Assembly: GCA_902559305.1 (NCBI GenBank)
Contig: CACEHK010000004.1
Coordinates: 1-52,921, forward strand
Reading direction: 5' to 3'
DNA length: 52,921 nucleotides
Origin: an uncultured Pelagibacteraceae bacterium
GTDB lineage: Bacteria; Pseudomonadota; Alphaproteobacteria; Pelagibacterales; Pelagibacteraceae
Shown: positions 44,855-52,921 of the stretch, one piece after another
Layout: every line of letters starts with the position of its first letter
How positions within the stretch are numbered: position 1 is the first letter of the stretch
Translations under genes and position numbers: made by a program
The notes under the pieces: generated by a model
Database searches by the model: none
What the model saw: the letters and a program-made list of their open reading frames with translations, nothing else
Told to the model about the DNA's origin: nothing

Positions 44855-46306
44855 TTAAGTACCACAAAAAGTTTTATATTTTTTATCACTAACTGGAGCA
44901 GGTGATTGATAATCAATATTTTCTGATGTTTTTTCATATGGTTTTTCTAATACTTTAATTAATTTTTTTAATGGAGATAAATCATTATTATTTGCAGATT
45001 CTAATGCTTCTTCTACTTTATGGTTTCTTGGAATAACTAAAGGGTTAACTGACTTCATTAAACTTAAATACTTTTTAGGCGTATTATTATTTAGCTTTAG
45101 TCTTTCTTTCCATCTTTCTTTCCATGTAAGAAAATTTTCATCATCATAGATTTTATTGTGTTGCAAATTTTCATCCATTAAAAAACAAAATGTATTTGTG
45201 TAGTCAGCCTTATTTTTATGCATCCAAGTTAATAAATCTATTATTAAAACTTGATCTTTTTGATCTTGACCAAATAAACCTAATTTATCTCTCATCATAT
45301 TAATCCATTTAGTCTCATAACTTTTATCAAAACTATTTATTGCTTCAGTAGCAATCTCAATTGCTTTTTCTTTTTTTGGATCAATAAGAGATATTAAACA
45401 TTCTGCAAATCTTGCTAAGTTCCATTTAGTGACACTCGGTTGATTAAAATAAGCGTATCTACCTAATTCGTCTATAGAACTAAAAACAGTTTGTGGATCA
45501 TAAGTATCCATGAAAGCACATGGTCCATAATCAATAGTTTCACCTGAGATAGACATATTATCTGTATTCATAACTCCATGAATAAAACCAACACGCATCC
45601 AATTAACTACCAAATCAATTTGAAGCTCAATTAAAACTTTTAATAAATCTAGTGCTATATTTTTAGATTTTTCAATATTTGGATAATGTCGATTTATTGT
45701 GTAATCAACTAAAGTTTTTAGTTCACTTTCATTCTTTCTCATAGCAGCAAATTGAAATGTTCCAACTCTTAAATGACTAGAAGCAACTCTAGTTAGTATG
45801 GCACCTTGTAATATATTTTCTCTCACTACATCCTCACCAGTTTTAACTACTGCCAAACTTCTTGTTGTTGGTATATTTAGTGAATGCATTGCCTCACTAA
45901 TTATATACTCTCTTAACATTGGCCCTAGTGCAGCTCTTCCATCTCCATTTCTTGAAAAAGGTGTTTGTCCCGATCCTTTAAATTGAATGTCAAATCTTTC
46001 ATTATTTTTAGACACATGTTCTCCCATCAAAACTGCTCTACCATCACCCAGCATTGTAAAATGACCAAACTGATGACCTGCATAAGCTTGTGCGATAGAT
46101 TTAGATCCTTCGGGCAATGAATTTCCTGAAAATAAATTTGATAAATCTTTTTTACCAATCAAAGAAAAATTTAGTCCTAATTGCTTTGCCAAATTATCAT
46201 TTAAAATAATTAATTCTGGTGATTTTACCGGAATAGGGGATGTGTTAGAAATAAAAGGATCAGGTAGCTTTGAATAAGTATTATCAAAGCGCCAACCTAT
46301 GGTCAT
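44855..46306 (-). CDS. selO: SelO/YdiU pseudokinase-fold protein AMPylator
   Basis: Protein adenylyltransferase with a kinase-like fold that in E. coli modifies redox proteins. The 483-aa protein has the family motifs QAYAGHQFGHFTMLGDGRA, FDIQFKGSGQTPFSRNGDGRAAL, HGVMNTDNMSISGETIDYGPCAF (metal-binding Asn and the DYG that replaces DFG), and the conserved C-terminal Cys in FCGT (third from the end). No selenocysteine is needed. It lies 6 bp after the formate dehydrogenase alpha gene on the same strand, so it may be co-transcribed with it. Confidence 0.94.
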   Translation of the reverse strand: MTIGWRFDNTYSKLPDPFISNTSPIPVKSPELIILNDNLAKQLGLNFSLIGKKDLSNLFSGNSLPEGSKSIAQAYAGHQFGHFTMLGDGRAVLMGEHVSKNNERFDIQFKGSGQTPFSRNGDGRAALGPMLREYIISEAMHSLNIPTTRSLAVVKTGEDVVRENILQGAILTRVASSHLRVGTFQFAAMRKNESELKTLVDYTINRHYPNIEKSKNIALDLLKVLIELQIDLVVNWMRVGFIHGVMNTDNMSISGETIDYGPCAFMDTYDPQTVFSSIDELGRYAYFNQPSVTKWNLARFAECLISLIDPKKEKAIEIATEAINSFDKSYETKWINMMRDKLGLFGQDQKDQVLIIDLLTWMHKNKADYTNTFCFLMDENLQHNKIYDDENFLTWKERWKERLKLNNNTPKKYLSLMKSVNPLVIPRNHKVEEALESANNNDLSPLKKLIKVLEKPYEKTSENIDYQSPAPVSDKKYKTFCGT

Positions 46307-46312
46307 TTTAAA

Positions 46313-49081
46313 TTAGCTTACTTCTGCCTGGTTTTCTTTTGGTTTAACTTCGGTTTTAAATTGATTAGATATTTTTTGGACTTCTACAGATGAAACTTTA
46401 TATTCAGCACACATTGTTTCTTCATCTTTACCATGTCCGGTCACCATATTGACCATATGTTCAGGAAAGTGAAATGTTGTAAAAACAATTCCTTCTTTAA
46501 CTTTATCAGTCACTTCTACTTTTAAAGCAACTTCACCACGGCCAGAATAAAGTCTACCAATATCACCAGTATTTAAATCTCTTTTATTAGCATCTTTAGG
46601 ATGTATTAATAATACATCTTCTGAAACAATATTAATATTACTAGTACGTCTCGTCATTGTAGCAGCATTGTAATGCTGAAGAACTCTACTTGTAGTCAAA
46701 ATTAGCGGATAATCTTTTTGATTGGTTTCAATTTCTGTGGACTCTTTAAAATCAAAACTCTTTAGTCTACCTTTTCCAAGTTTAAATGTTTCTTTATGTA
46801 AAATTTGAGTATCAGTACCATCTTCTTGTACAGGCCATTGTAAACCAAACTTTCCTAGTCTTTCCCTTGTTACTCCTTTAAAGAATGGTACAACGTCTGC
46901 TATTTCAGCTAATACTTGATCAGCATCATAAGTCGGCTGGTCAAATCCTAATTTTTGCATCATATCAGTTACAATAATGCCATCTGGCTTTGTTCCTGGT
47001 AGTGGTGGAACTGCTTTATTAACTCTTTGAATTCTTCTTTCAGTATTAGTGAATGTTCCATCCTTTTCTAAGAAAGTTGTTCCTGGTAATACAACAGTCG
47101 CAAGTTTTGCAGTTTCGCTCATGAAAATTTCTTGAACTACTAATAACTCAAGAGAATTCATGGCATCCACTACATGAGCACTATTCGGGTCTGTTTGTAC
47201 AATGTCTTCTCCAATTATCCAAACCGCTTTAACTTCCTTTTTGATAGCTGCATCAAACATCTGAGGAATTTTTAATCCAGCCTTTGTTGGATGAACTACT
47301 CCATATTTTTCTGTATAAAAATTTTGATTTTTTTTATCTGAAACTTCAAAATATCCTGCTCCTTGGTGGGGCTGACATCCCATATCAGCTGCACCCTGAA
47401 CATTATTTTGTCCTCTTAAAGGGTTAACCCCAACTCCTTTTCTTCCAATATTTCCAGTTATCATAGCAAGGTCAGCAATTAACATTACAGTTTTAGACCC
47501 TTGCTCTTGTTCAGTAACTCCAAGACCATGAAATTCCATTGAATTATTAGCTGTAGCATAAGCAATAGCTGCCTCCTTAACCGTTTGTTTATCTACACCT
47601 GCAACTTTTGCTAGTTGATCAATATCCTGTCTTTCAATTTCTTTTAAAAAATTATCAAATCCTTCAGTTCTATCTCTAACAAAGTCTTTATCATAAAGTT
47701 TTGACTTTATAATAAAATGCAACATCATATTTAATACAGCCACATTGGTACCAGGTCTTAACTTAATATGGTAATCAGCAAGTTTAGCAAGTTCAGTTGT
47801 AATAGGATCTAATACTATTAATTTTTTACCCTTCATTACTTGTTGTTTGATTTTTGCACCAGTTACTGGATGGGCATTTGTTGGGTTAGCACCAATAACC
47901 ATAAATAGATCTGCATGGTAAATATCCTCAGTAGAATTTGTTGCTGCTCCAGTACCAAAAGTTTGTTGCATTCCCCAAGCGGTAGGTGAGTGACAAATTC
48001 TTGCACAACAATCAATATTATTAGTTCCAACTGCTGCTCTGATCATTTTCTGGAAAACATAATTTTCTTCATTAGTACATCTAGCTGAAGAAATACCAGC
48101 AACTGAGTCAGGACCATTTGCTTTTATAATTCTATTTAATTCTTTTTTAATAAAGTCATATGCCTCATCCCATGTTGCCTCTTCAAATTTCCCATTTCTT
48201 TTAATTAATGGGGTTTTCAATCTATCTGGATGATCATAGAAACCGAACGCATACCTACCTTTAATACATGTGTGTCCCGCATTTACTTCTGTTTCTTTTG
48301 GGGTATCTATTGCAATAACTTTTTTATCTTTAATAGAAGCTTCCAAATTACAACCGACACCACAATAAGAACACGTGGTTCTTACTTTTTCATCAACAGC
48401 AGACGACTTTGACTGAAACACGTCAGATATAGCGTCTGTTGGGCATGTATGCGCACACGCACCACATGAAACACATGATGAATCTCCAAACAACATATCG
48501 TTATCTGTTGTAATTCTAGACTCAAATCCCCTACCACTCATTGTTAAAACAAATGAACCTTGAATTTCATCACAAGCTCTTACACATCTTCCACAATTAA
48601 TACAATTATCTAAGTTCATTCTCATATAATCATGAGAAGTATCTCTAGGTATACCTTTATGCTGTTTTGGACTATTATACCTATGATCAGATATACCTAA
48701 GTCGTTAGCAACATCTTGAAGTTCACAATTATTATTAACTTCACAAGTACCACATTCCATTGGATGATCTGTTAAAACTAATTCTACAATATTTTTTCTT
48801 AGGTCTGTTAAGTTTTCATTGTTAGTAAAAATATGTTGGTTTTCACCAACAGGAGTATGACAAGATGCTACAACTTTTGTTGGTCCATCTTTTTCCAAAG
48901 CAACCTCAACTGAACAGACTCGACAAGCACCATAAGGGGCAAGATTAGGGTCGTCACATAAAGTAGGTACTTTTTTTTCTCCAAGATAGCTTTTTACAAA
49001 TTTTAGAATAGAAGTGTGTTTTGAACCAATTTCATATGGTTTACCATCTATATATGCAATTCTTCTTTTTTCTGAGCTCAT
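46313..49081 (-). CDS. fdsA: NAD-dependent formate dehydrogenase, alpha (Mo/W-bis-MGD) subunit
   Basis: Oxidises formate to CO2 and passes electrons to FdsB. In the 922-aa chain the cluster ligands can be read in order: [2Fe-2S] C42, C53, C56, C74; His-type [4Fe-4S] H106, C110, C113, C119; two [4Fe-4S] sets C160/163/166/170 and C203/206/209/213; then C237, C240, C244, C272 before the molybdopterin domain. The active-site residue is Cys (C363, ICHSPTAWG), not selenocysteine. Length and order are those of cytoplasmic FdsA-type enzymes. ATG overlaps the stop of fdsB by one base. Confidence 0.95.
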   Translation of the reverse strand: MSSEKRRIAYIDGKPYEIGSKHTSILKFVKSYLGEKKVPTLCDDPNLAPYGACRVCSVEVALEKDGPTKVVASCHTPVGENQHIFTNNENLTDLRKNIVELVLTDHPMECGTCEVNNNCELQDVANDLGISDHRYNSPKQHKGIPRDTSHDYMRMNLDNCINCGRCVRACDEIQGSFVLTMSGRGFESRITTDNDMLFGDSSCVSCGACAHTCPTDAISDVFQSKSSAVDEKVRTTCSYCGVGCNLEASIKDKKVIAIDTPKETEVNAGHTCIKGRYAFGFYDHPDRLKTPLIKRNGKFEEATWDEAYDFIKKELNRIIKANGPDSVAGISSARCTNEENYVFQKMIRAAVGTNNIDCCARICHSPTAWGMQQTFGTGAATNSTEDIYHADLFMVIGANPTNAHPVTGAKIKQQVMKGKKLIVLDPITTELAKLADYHIKLRPGTNVAVLNMMLHFIIKSKLYDKDFVRDRTEGFDNFLKEIERQDIDQLAKVAGVDKQTVKEAAIAYATANNSMEFHGLGVTEQEQGSKTVMLIADLAMITGNIGRKGVGVNPLRGQNNVQGAADMGCQPHQGAGYFEVSDKKNQNFYTEKYGVVHPTKAGLKIPQMFDAAIKKEVKAVWIIGEDIVQTDPNSAHVVDAMNSLELLVVQEIFMSETAKLATVVLPGTTFLEKDGTFTNTERRIQRVNKAVPPLPGTKPDGIIVTDMMQKLGFDQPTYDADQVLAEIADVVPFFKGVTRERLGKFGLQWPVQEDGTDTQILHKETFKLGKGRLKSFDFKESTEIETNQKDYPLILTTSRVLQHYNAATMTRRTSNINIVSEDVLLIHPKDANKRDLNTGDIGRLYSGRGEVALKVEVTDKVKEGIVFTTFHFPEHMVNMVTGHGKDEETMCAEYKVSSVEVQKISNQFKTEVKPKENQAEVS

Positions 49082-50739
49082 TAATTTTCTTTTATCATAT
49101 CATTTTTCATTTCATCTCCAAAATACTTTAGTATATTCATTATAGGAGTAGGTATTGCACCACATAAGGCACATAAACAACCTTTTTTCATTGTTACTAA
49201 CAATTCATTAAGTAGTTTTAGAGGGATTTTGGATGTTTTATTTTTTAATTGATCAAACATCTCTTTTCCTCTGTAAGAACCAAGTCTTCCAGGAAAACAT
49301 TTTCCACATGATTCTTCAGCAGTGAATTCAAACAAATGATGAATATAATCAACCATAGGAAAGTCTTTTGGTATACTTACTATACTTGCATGACCTAACA
49401 TAAAACCAGCTGTTGTAAATTCCTGAAAATCTAGGTTTAATTTTTCAACTTCTTTTATTGGTATTACTCCTCCCAAAGGTCCTCCAACCTGTAAAGCTTT
49501 GATAGGCTCTTTGAATCCTCCACCTATATCATATAAAACTTTTTTCATTGGTGTTCCCATCTCAATTTCATAGACTCCTGGATTATTAAAAAAACTGTCG
49601 AGACAAACTAACTTTGTACCAGCTGATTTTTTATTTCCTATGGCAGAAAATTTTTCAGAACCATTTATTAGAATTCCAGTTGCTGCCGCAAGAGTTTCTA
49701 CATTATTAACAACGGTAGGTTTTTTATATAATCCTTCGGTAACAGGGAAGGGAGGTCTGACATCAACTTCAGCCCTTCTACCTTCTATAGATGCGATTAA
49801 CGCAGTCTCTTCTCCACATATGTATGCTCCTTGGCCAATACATATATTTAGATCAAAAGAAAATTTTGTTCCAAAAATATTATTTCCTAGCAAACCTTCA
49901 TTTTTTAATAAATTAATTGAAGCATTTAAAGCTTCAATTGATTTAGGATATTCACCTCTTATATATAAAACTCCTTCATCGCTTCCAATAACATAGCCAC
50001 AGATAATCATACCAAATATTACCTTTAAAGGTTGGTCTTCTAGTAAATATCTATCTGAATAAGCTCCAGAGTCACCTTCATCTGCATTACATATAACATA
50101 TTTTTTTTCTGATTTTGCTTTACTACAAAAGTCCCATTTCATTCCAGTTGGAAAACCAGCGCCACCTCTACCAGTTAAATTTGAGTCTAAAAGAGATTTA
50201 ATTATTTCTTTTTTGTCAGCATTTATAAATTTTACTAAGTGTTTTTTAAATTTATCAAGATCTGAAGTCTCATCGTCCATTAAAAAACTTGTTGAAGCAA
50301 AGCTCTTTGAAAAAAATTTTTCCTGTTCTAAATCTTTACCTTTAATTATATCATCAATTTTATTTATATCGTTTCCAGCATAGTTTTGTCCATTATAATG
50401 GAACGCATTATTTTCATAGCAATAACCCAAACAAAACATTTCACCAACTTTATCATCACCAAGTTTATCTTTTAATTTTTTCTTTAATGGCTCTTGTGTT
50501 CTTGCACACATGCATGCGCTTCCATTACAAACAAAAGCTTTTTTTTCTCTATGCGCAGGTCTTAAAAATTCATAGAAACTCTCGGCTCCATGTAAAGTAG
50601 AAACTCCTACATGGTATTTATCTGCAATCTCTTTCATTCCTTCACCGTTCTTTGAATTTAAAGACCTTTCAGATAATTTTTGAAATAAATTATCTTTTAA
50701 ACCTATTCTTCCAGACAATTTGCTTATATTTTTTGACAT
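49081..50739 (-). CDS. fdsB: Formate dehydrogenase diaphorase subunit, fused FdsG-FdsB (NuoE-NuoF like)
   Basis: Transfers electrons from FdsA to NAD+. Residues 1-125 are a NuoE/FdsG-like thioredoxin-fold [2Fe-2S] domain (C71, C76, C103, C107). Residues about 160-552 are NuoF/FdsB-like, with FMN/NADH motifs GRGGAGFPTGMKW (190-202) and CNADEGDSGAYSDR. The final [4Fe-4S] motif is altered: C478-G-K-C481-F-P-G484, where the third Cys of the usual CxxCxxC is Gly; the fourth-ligand region is unusually Cys-rich (C521, C523, C526). Coupled to fdsA by a TAATG overlap; fdhD is 4 bp upstream. Confidence 0.9.
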   Translation of the reverse strand: MSKNISKLSGRIGLKDNLFQKLSERSLNSKNGEGMKEIADKYHVGVSTLHGAESFYEFLRPAHREKKAFVCNGSACMCARTQEPLKKKLKDKLGDDKVGEMFCLGYCYENNAFHYNGQNYAGNDINKIDDIIKGKDLEQEKFFSKSFASTSFLMDDETSDLDKFKKHLVKFINADKKEIIKSLLDSNLTGRGGAGFPTGMKWDFCSKAKSEKKYVICNADEGDSGAYSDRYLLEDQPLKVIFGMIICGYVIGSDEGVLYIRGEYPKSIEALNASINLLKNEGLLGNNIFGTKFSFDLNICIGQGAYICGEETALIASIEGRRAEVDVRPPFPVTEGLYKKPTVVNNVETLAAATGILINGSEKFSAIGNKKSAGTKLVCLDSFFNNPGVYEIEMGTPMKKVLYDIGGGFKEPIKALQVGGPLGGVIPIKEVEKLNLDFQEFTTAGFMLGHASIVSIPKDFPMVDYIHHLFEFTAEESCGKCFPGRLGSYRGKEMFDQLKNKTSKIPLKLLNELLVTMKKGCLCALCGAIPTPIMNILKYFGDEMKNDMIKEN

Positions 50740-50743
50740 ACAG

Positions 50744-51580
50744 TTAAAATAAAACTCTTTCTTTGTTTGTATATATATTGAAACTATTATTTTTTACAAA
50801 GCCTAATAATGTCATTTTAAACCTTTTAGCTAGATCTATTGCAAGACTCGTTGGCGCACCAACGCCAGCCATAAGACCAATATTGGACATTAGTCCTTTT
50901 TGAATCAATTCAAAATTTAATCTTCCTGAGCACGCAATAAATTGAGAATGATTATCAATTAGTTTTTCTTTATGTGCGTGACCTATAAGTTTATCCAAAG
51001 CATTATGTCTTCCCACATCCTCTCTTGTTCCAATTACTTTTCCATTCAAATCGATCAAAGAACTTGCATGAATACCTCCTGTTTTAGAAAATTCAGATTG
51101 TTCACTTGTTAGCAGTTCTGGAGATTTTAAAATAATTTCTTTTTTAATTTTAGGATAAGAGATATCTAATTTATTTTCTTTAATTACCTCAACTGTTTCA
51201 AGAGAAGTTTTTCCACAGACTCCACATGAAGAATTAGTTATAAAATTTCTTTTTATTTTTGTGATATCAATGTTTTTATTATTATTTATAGTTGCAACTA
51301 TTTTATTTTGAATATTAAAATCTCCTACTTTTTCTCCTATTTTTTCTATATTTTCTATATCAGAAAAATTCTCTATTATTCTTTCATTAAATAAGAATCC
51401 AGATATTAAATCTTCATCATTTCCTGGGGTTCTCATTGTAATGGATAATTGATCTGTTACCCACTTTCTATCAACCTTATATTTAAGATTCATTTCAAGA
51501 GGCTCTTCTACTGAAACAAAATCTTTTATTTCTTCAGTAGAACTGTCTTTTAACTTAACAACATTATATTTTATATCCAT
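50744..51580 (-). CDS. fdhD: Formate dehydrogenase sulfurtransferase FdhD
   Basis: Carries sulfur from the cysteine desulfurase to the molybdenum cofactor of formate dehydrogenase, needed for its activity. The 278-aa protein has the conserved SSCGVCGKTSLE loop with C119 and C122, FSKTGGIHAS and GREDVGRHNALDKLIGH, plus ACSGRLNFELIQKGLM and GAPTSLAIDLA. It sits between the HPP gene (no gap) and fdsB (4 bp), so it is part of the formate dehydrogenase operon. Confidence 0.95.
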   Translation of the reverse strand: MDIKYNVVKLKDSSTEEIKDFVSVEEPLEMNLKYKVDRKWVTDQLSITMRTPGNDEDLISGFLFNERIIENFSDIENIEKIGEKVGDFNIQNKIVATINNNKNIDITKIKRNFITNSSCGVCGKTSLETVEVIKENKLDISYPKIKKEIILKSPELLTSEQSEFSKTGGIHASSLIDLNGKVIGTREDVGRHNALDKLIGHAHKEKLIDNHSQFIACSGRLNFELIQKGLMSNIGLMAGVGAPTSLAIDLAKRFKMTLLGFVKNNSFNIYTNKERVLF

Positions 51581-52045
51581 TTACAAAGGGTATTTTTTTT
51601 TTAAAACCAATCGATTTAAAACTACTCCAAAAATTAAAACAATAATAGTACCTGAAATAATTGGATTTATTATATAATCTAAAGATACACTACCCATTAT
51701 TACAATTATAGGGTTACCACCAGCTGGGGGATGAGTTATATTTAACAAAATCATCAAAGCTACACCCGCTCCAACTGCTATAGGCAAATTAATATATAAA
51801 GGCAAAGGAATAAAATACAAAACAAACAGACCAGCCAAAGATGTTGCCAGATGTCCAAAAAAAATATTTTTTGGTTGTGCAAATGGACTTTCAGGGTATC
51901 CATAAAGCAAAACCATAGTAGAGCCAAAAGAAGCAATTAAAAAAATTCCAAATTCTGTTTTATACGTAAGAAGAGTTAATGCACCAATTGTAATTGCAGA
52001 AAACAACCCAGCGATTAAAGCTTTTATAATTTGTGAATTTTTCAT
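51581..52045 (-). CDS. HPP-family integral membrane protein
   Basis: A 154-aa protein with four to five hydrophobic segments and the signature NITHPPAGGNP that names the family; SFGSTMVLLYGYPESPFAQPKN near residues 40-60 is the other conserved stretch. HPP proteins of plant chloroplasts and cyanobacteria were reported to transport nitrite. Here the gene is inside a formate dehydrogenase operon (directly before fdhD, 1 bp after the NifU-like gene), so uptake of formate, a similarly sized anion, is a reasonable guess, not a proof. Confidence 0.85.
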   Translation of the reverse strand: MKNSQIIKALIAGLFSAITIGALTLLTYKTEFGIFLIASFGSTMVLLYGYPESPFAQPKNIFFGHLATSLAGLFVLYFIPLPLYINLPIAVGAGVALMILLNITHPPAGGNPIIVIMGSVSLDYIINPIISGTIIVLIFGVVLNRLVLKKKYPL

Positions 52046-52046
52046 T

Positions 52047-52445
52047 TTATAATTTTAATGCTTTTGAAACTGCTTTAAAAGGCAGCAACAAACAATCTTT
52101 CCTAGCAATATTTTTTTTATCAAAAATTTTTTTAAAAACTTTCCATTCTTTTGGAATATTTGTGAGATTATCTTCAAAAAAACTTTCAATTACATTTAAT
52201 AAACTTTTAATACTTTTGACCGGTTTATTAATTGAACTACTTGATAAAAGACTTACAGAAGCCTGACAATATACGCAAGATTTACACTGATATCCAAAGT
52301 CTATAATTTTATTTTCTTTAACTTTTAAGCTTATTTCCATTTGATCTCCACAAATAGAGTTTTTTTGTGTAGCTTTATGGGTGTGGTCCTTAATTACTTT
52401 GTTATTTTCAGTATTTGACGCAATTTGTAAAATTTTTAGATCCAT
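52047..52445 (-). CDS. NifU/IscU-N-like iron-sulfur scaffold protein
   Basis: A 132-aa protein of the IscU/SufU fold. Scaffold-type residues are present: C32 and D34 in ICGDQMEIS, a cysteine cluster C54-KS-C57-VY-C60 followed by QASVSLLS, and C118 in RKDCLLLPF. The extra cysteines in the middle motif differ from standard IscU, which has one there. No other isc/suf gene is nearby. As the first gene of the formate dehydrogenase operon, it may help build the many Fe-S clusters of FdsA/FdsB. Divergent from mobA, with 44 bp between starts. Confidence 0.8.
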   Translation of the reverse strand: MDLKILQIASNTENNKVIKDHTHKATQKNSICGDQMEISLKVKENKIIDFGYQCKSCVYCQASVSLLSSSSINKPVKSIKSLLNVIESFFEDNLTNIPKEWKVFKKIFDKKNIARKDCLLLPFKAVSKALKL

Positions 52446-52489
52446 TTTAAATTCTTTTAATAAACAATTAATAATTTATATTTCTTTTG

Positions 52490-52921
52490 ATGATTGAAAA
52501 CAACATTCTAGGTATAATTCTCGCAGGTGGTAAATCAAGTAGATTTGGTGAAGATAAATCAACTGCAAAATTAGGTAATAAAACTTTATTAGATCACACT
52601 GTAAATAAAATAGAAAACGAATTTAATGAAATATTAGTGATTTCAAATAATAAAAAATTCAATTTTAAAAATAACAAAATTTATGTTGTAGAAGATTGTA
52701 TAGAAGGTCAGCTTGGACCATTAGTTGGTATACTTACAGCAATGAAGTGGGCTATAAAAAATAAAAAAAACTATAAATGGATAGCATCGTTTCCATGTGA
52801 CACACCTTTTTTTGATATTAAATTAATAAGTAAATTAAAAATAAAAGTTAAAGAAACATCAAAAAAACTTATTTTTTTAAATAGTAATAAAAAAAGACAT
52901 AATATTTTTGGTTTATGGTCA
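52490..52921 (+). CDS. mobA: Molybdenum cofactor guanylyltransferase (3' end cut by the window)
   Basis: Attaches GMP to molybdopterin to make MGD, the cofactor form used by formate dehydrogenase. The visible 144 residues start with the nucleotide-binding LAGGKSSRFGEDKSTAKLG (about residues 11-29) and continue through GPLVGILTAMKWA and WIASFPCDTPFF, the MobA pattern. The frame is open to the last base, so about a quarter of the protein is missing beyond the edge. Divergent from the NifU-like/fdh operon, whose product needs this cofactor. Confidence 0.92.
   Translation, partial: MIENNILGIILAGGKSSRFGEDKSTAKLGNKTLLDHTVNKIENEFNEILVISNNKKFNFKNNKIYVVEDCIEGQLGPLVGILTAMKWAIKNKKNYKWIASFPCDTPFFDIKLISKLKIKVKETSKKLIFLNSNKKRHNIFGLWS

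Noticed and set aside
49640-49996. 118-residue open frame antisense to fdsB.
   Set aside because: It lies wholly inside the conserved NuoF-like region of fdsB and shows no domain of its own.
1-52921. CRISPR arrays, insertion sequences, prophage, tRNA or rRNA genes.
   Set aside because: No spaced direct-repeat array, transposase or integrase frame, or tRNA-like cloverleaf was seen; every gap is under 300 bp and accounted for.

Overview
The window looks like a chromosome segment of a SAR11 (Pelagibacterales) alphaproteobacterium. The DNA is very AT-rich (roughly 30% GC by eye). Genes are packed with start/stop overlaps of a few bases, and no gap reaches 300 bp. It holds a proteorhodopsin, a glycine riboswitch in front of gcvTHP, and alphaproteobacterial-type LexA boxes. 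I see no tRNA, rRNA, CRISPR array, insertion sequence or prophage. It is mostly core genome with one small accessory-looking block (about 9.8-13.3 kb).

Layout. (1) 0-6.3 kb: fumarase, a MazG-like pyrophosphohydrolase, a YgfZ-like folate protein, dihydroorotase, an SMR transporter and propionyl-CoA synthetase. (2) 6.5-9.7 kb: blue-tuned proteorhodopsin with its own strong terminator, then a ferredoxin / ferredoxin reductase / GST-like operon, and a zinc-cysteine-poor DksA. (3) 9.8-13.3 kb: a membrane GT39-type glycosyltransferase, a 39-aa membrane peptide, a GT2 glycosyltransferase and a secreted alginate-lyase-like (PL5) protein, probably a surface glycan locus. (4) 13.3-15.1 kb: umuDC behind a perfect GTTC-N7-GTTC LexA box, with 11-bp tandem repeats beyond it. 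(5) 15.1-19.5 kb: secreted nuclease, GFA-family protein, glycerate kinase-like protein, TolC-family protein, and recA with a near-identical LexA box and a terminator. (6) 19.5-30.3 kb: alaS, icd, the psd-pssA phospholipid pair followed by a GT8-like gene and rlmE, then a purine/pantothenate operon (CBS-less guaB, TPR protein, guaA, panB).

(7) 30.3-34.7 kb: TerC, a TPR protein and the 5-oxoprolinase genes, split as pxpA on one strand and pxpBC plus a DMT transporter on the other. (8) 34.7-39.2 kb: tandem glycine riboswitch and gcvTHP, linking glycine level to glycine cleavage. (9) 39.2-43.7 kb: FAD amine oxidase, DUF1365, Cfa-like methyltransferase and DUF3833 lipoprotein, with a convergent SDR: a lipid-tail modification cluster. 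(10) 43.7-52.9 kb: a DAO-family oxidoreductase, SelO, and an NAD-linked Mo formate dehydrogenase operon (NifU-like, HPP membrane protein, FdhD, FdsGB fusion, FdsA) divergent from a mobA that runs off the end.

Together the genes describe an oligotrophic marine chemoheterotroph that supplements energy with light (proteorhodopsin), one-carbon oxidation (glycine cleavage, formate dehydrogenase) and C3/amino-acid scavenging (propionate, 5-oxoproline). The points most worth a second look are the two matching LexA boxes, the riboswitch whose final helix ends one base before the gcvT ATG, the IMP dehydrogenase without CBS domains, the formate dehydrogenase operon carrying an HPP membrane protein and a NifU-like protein, a Cys-to-Gly change in the FdsB iron-sulfur motif, and the small PL5-containing glycan locus.
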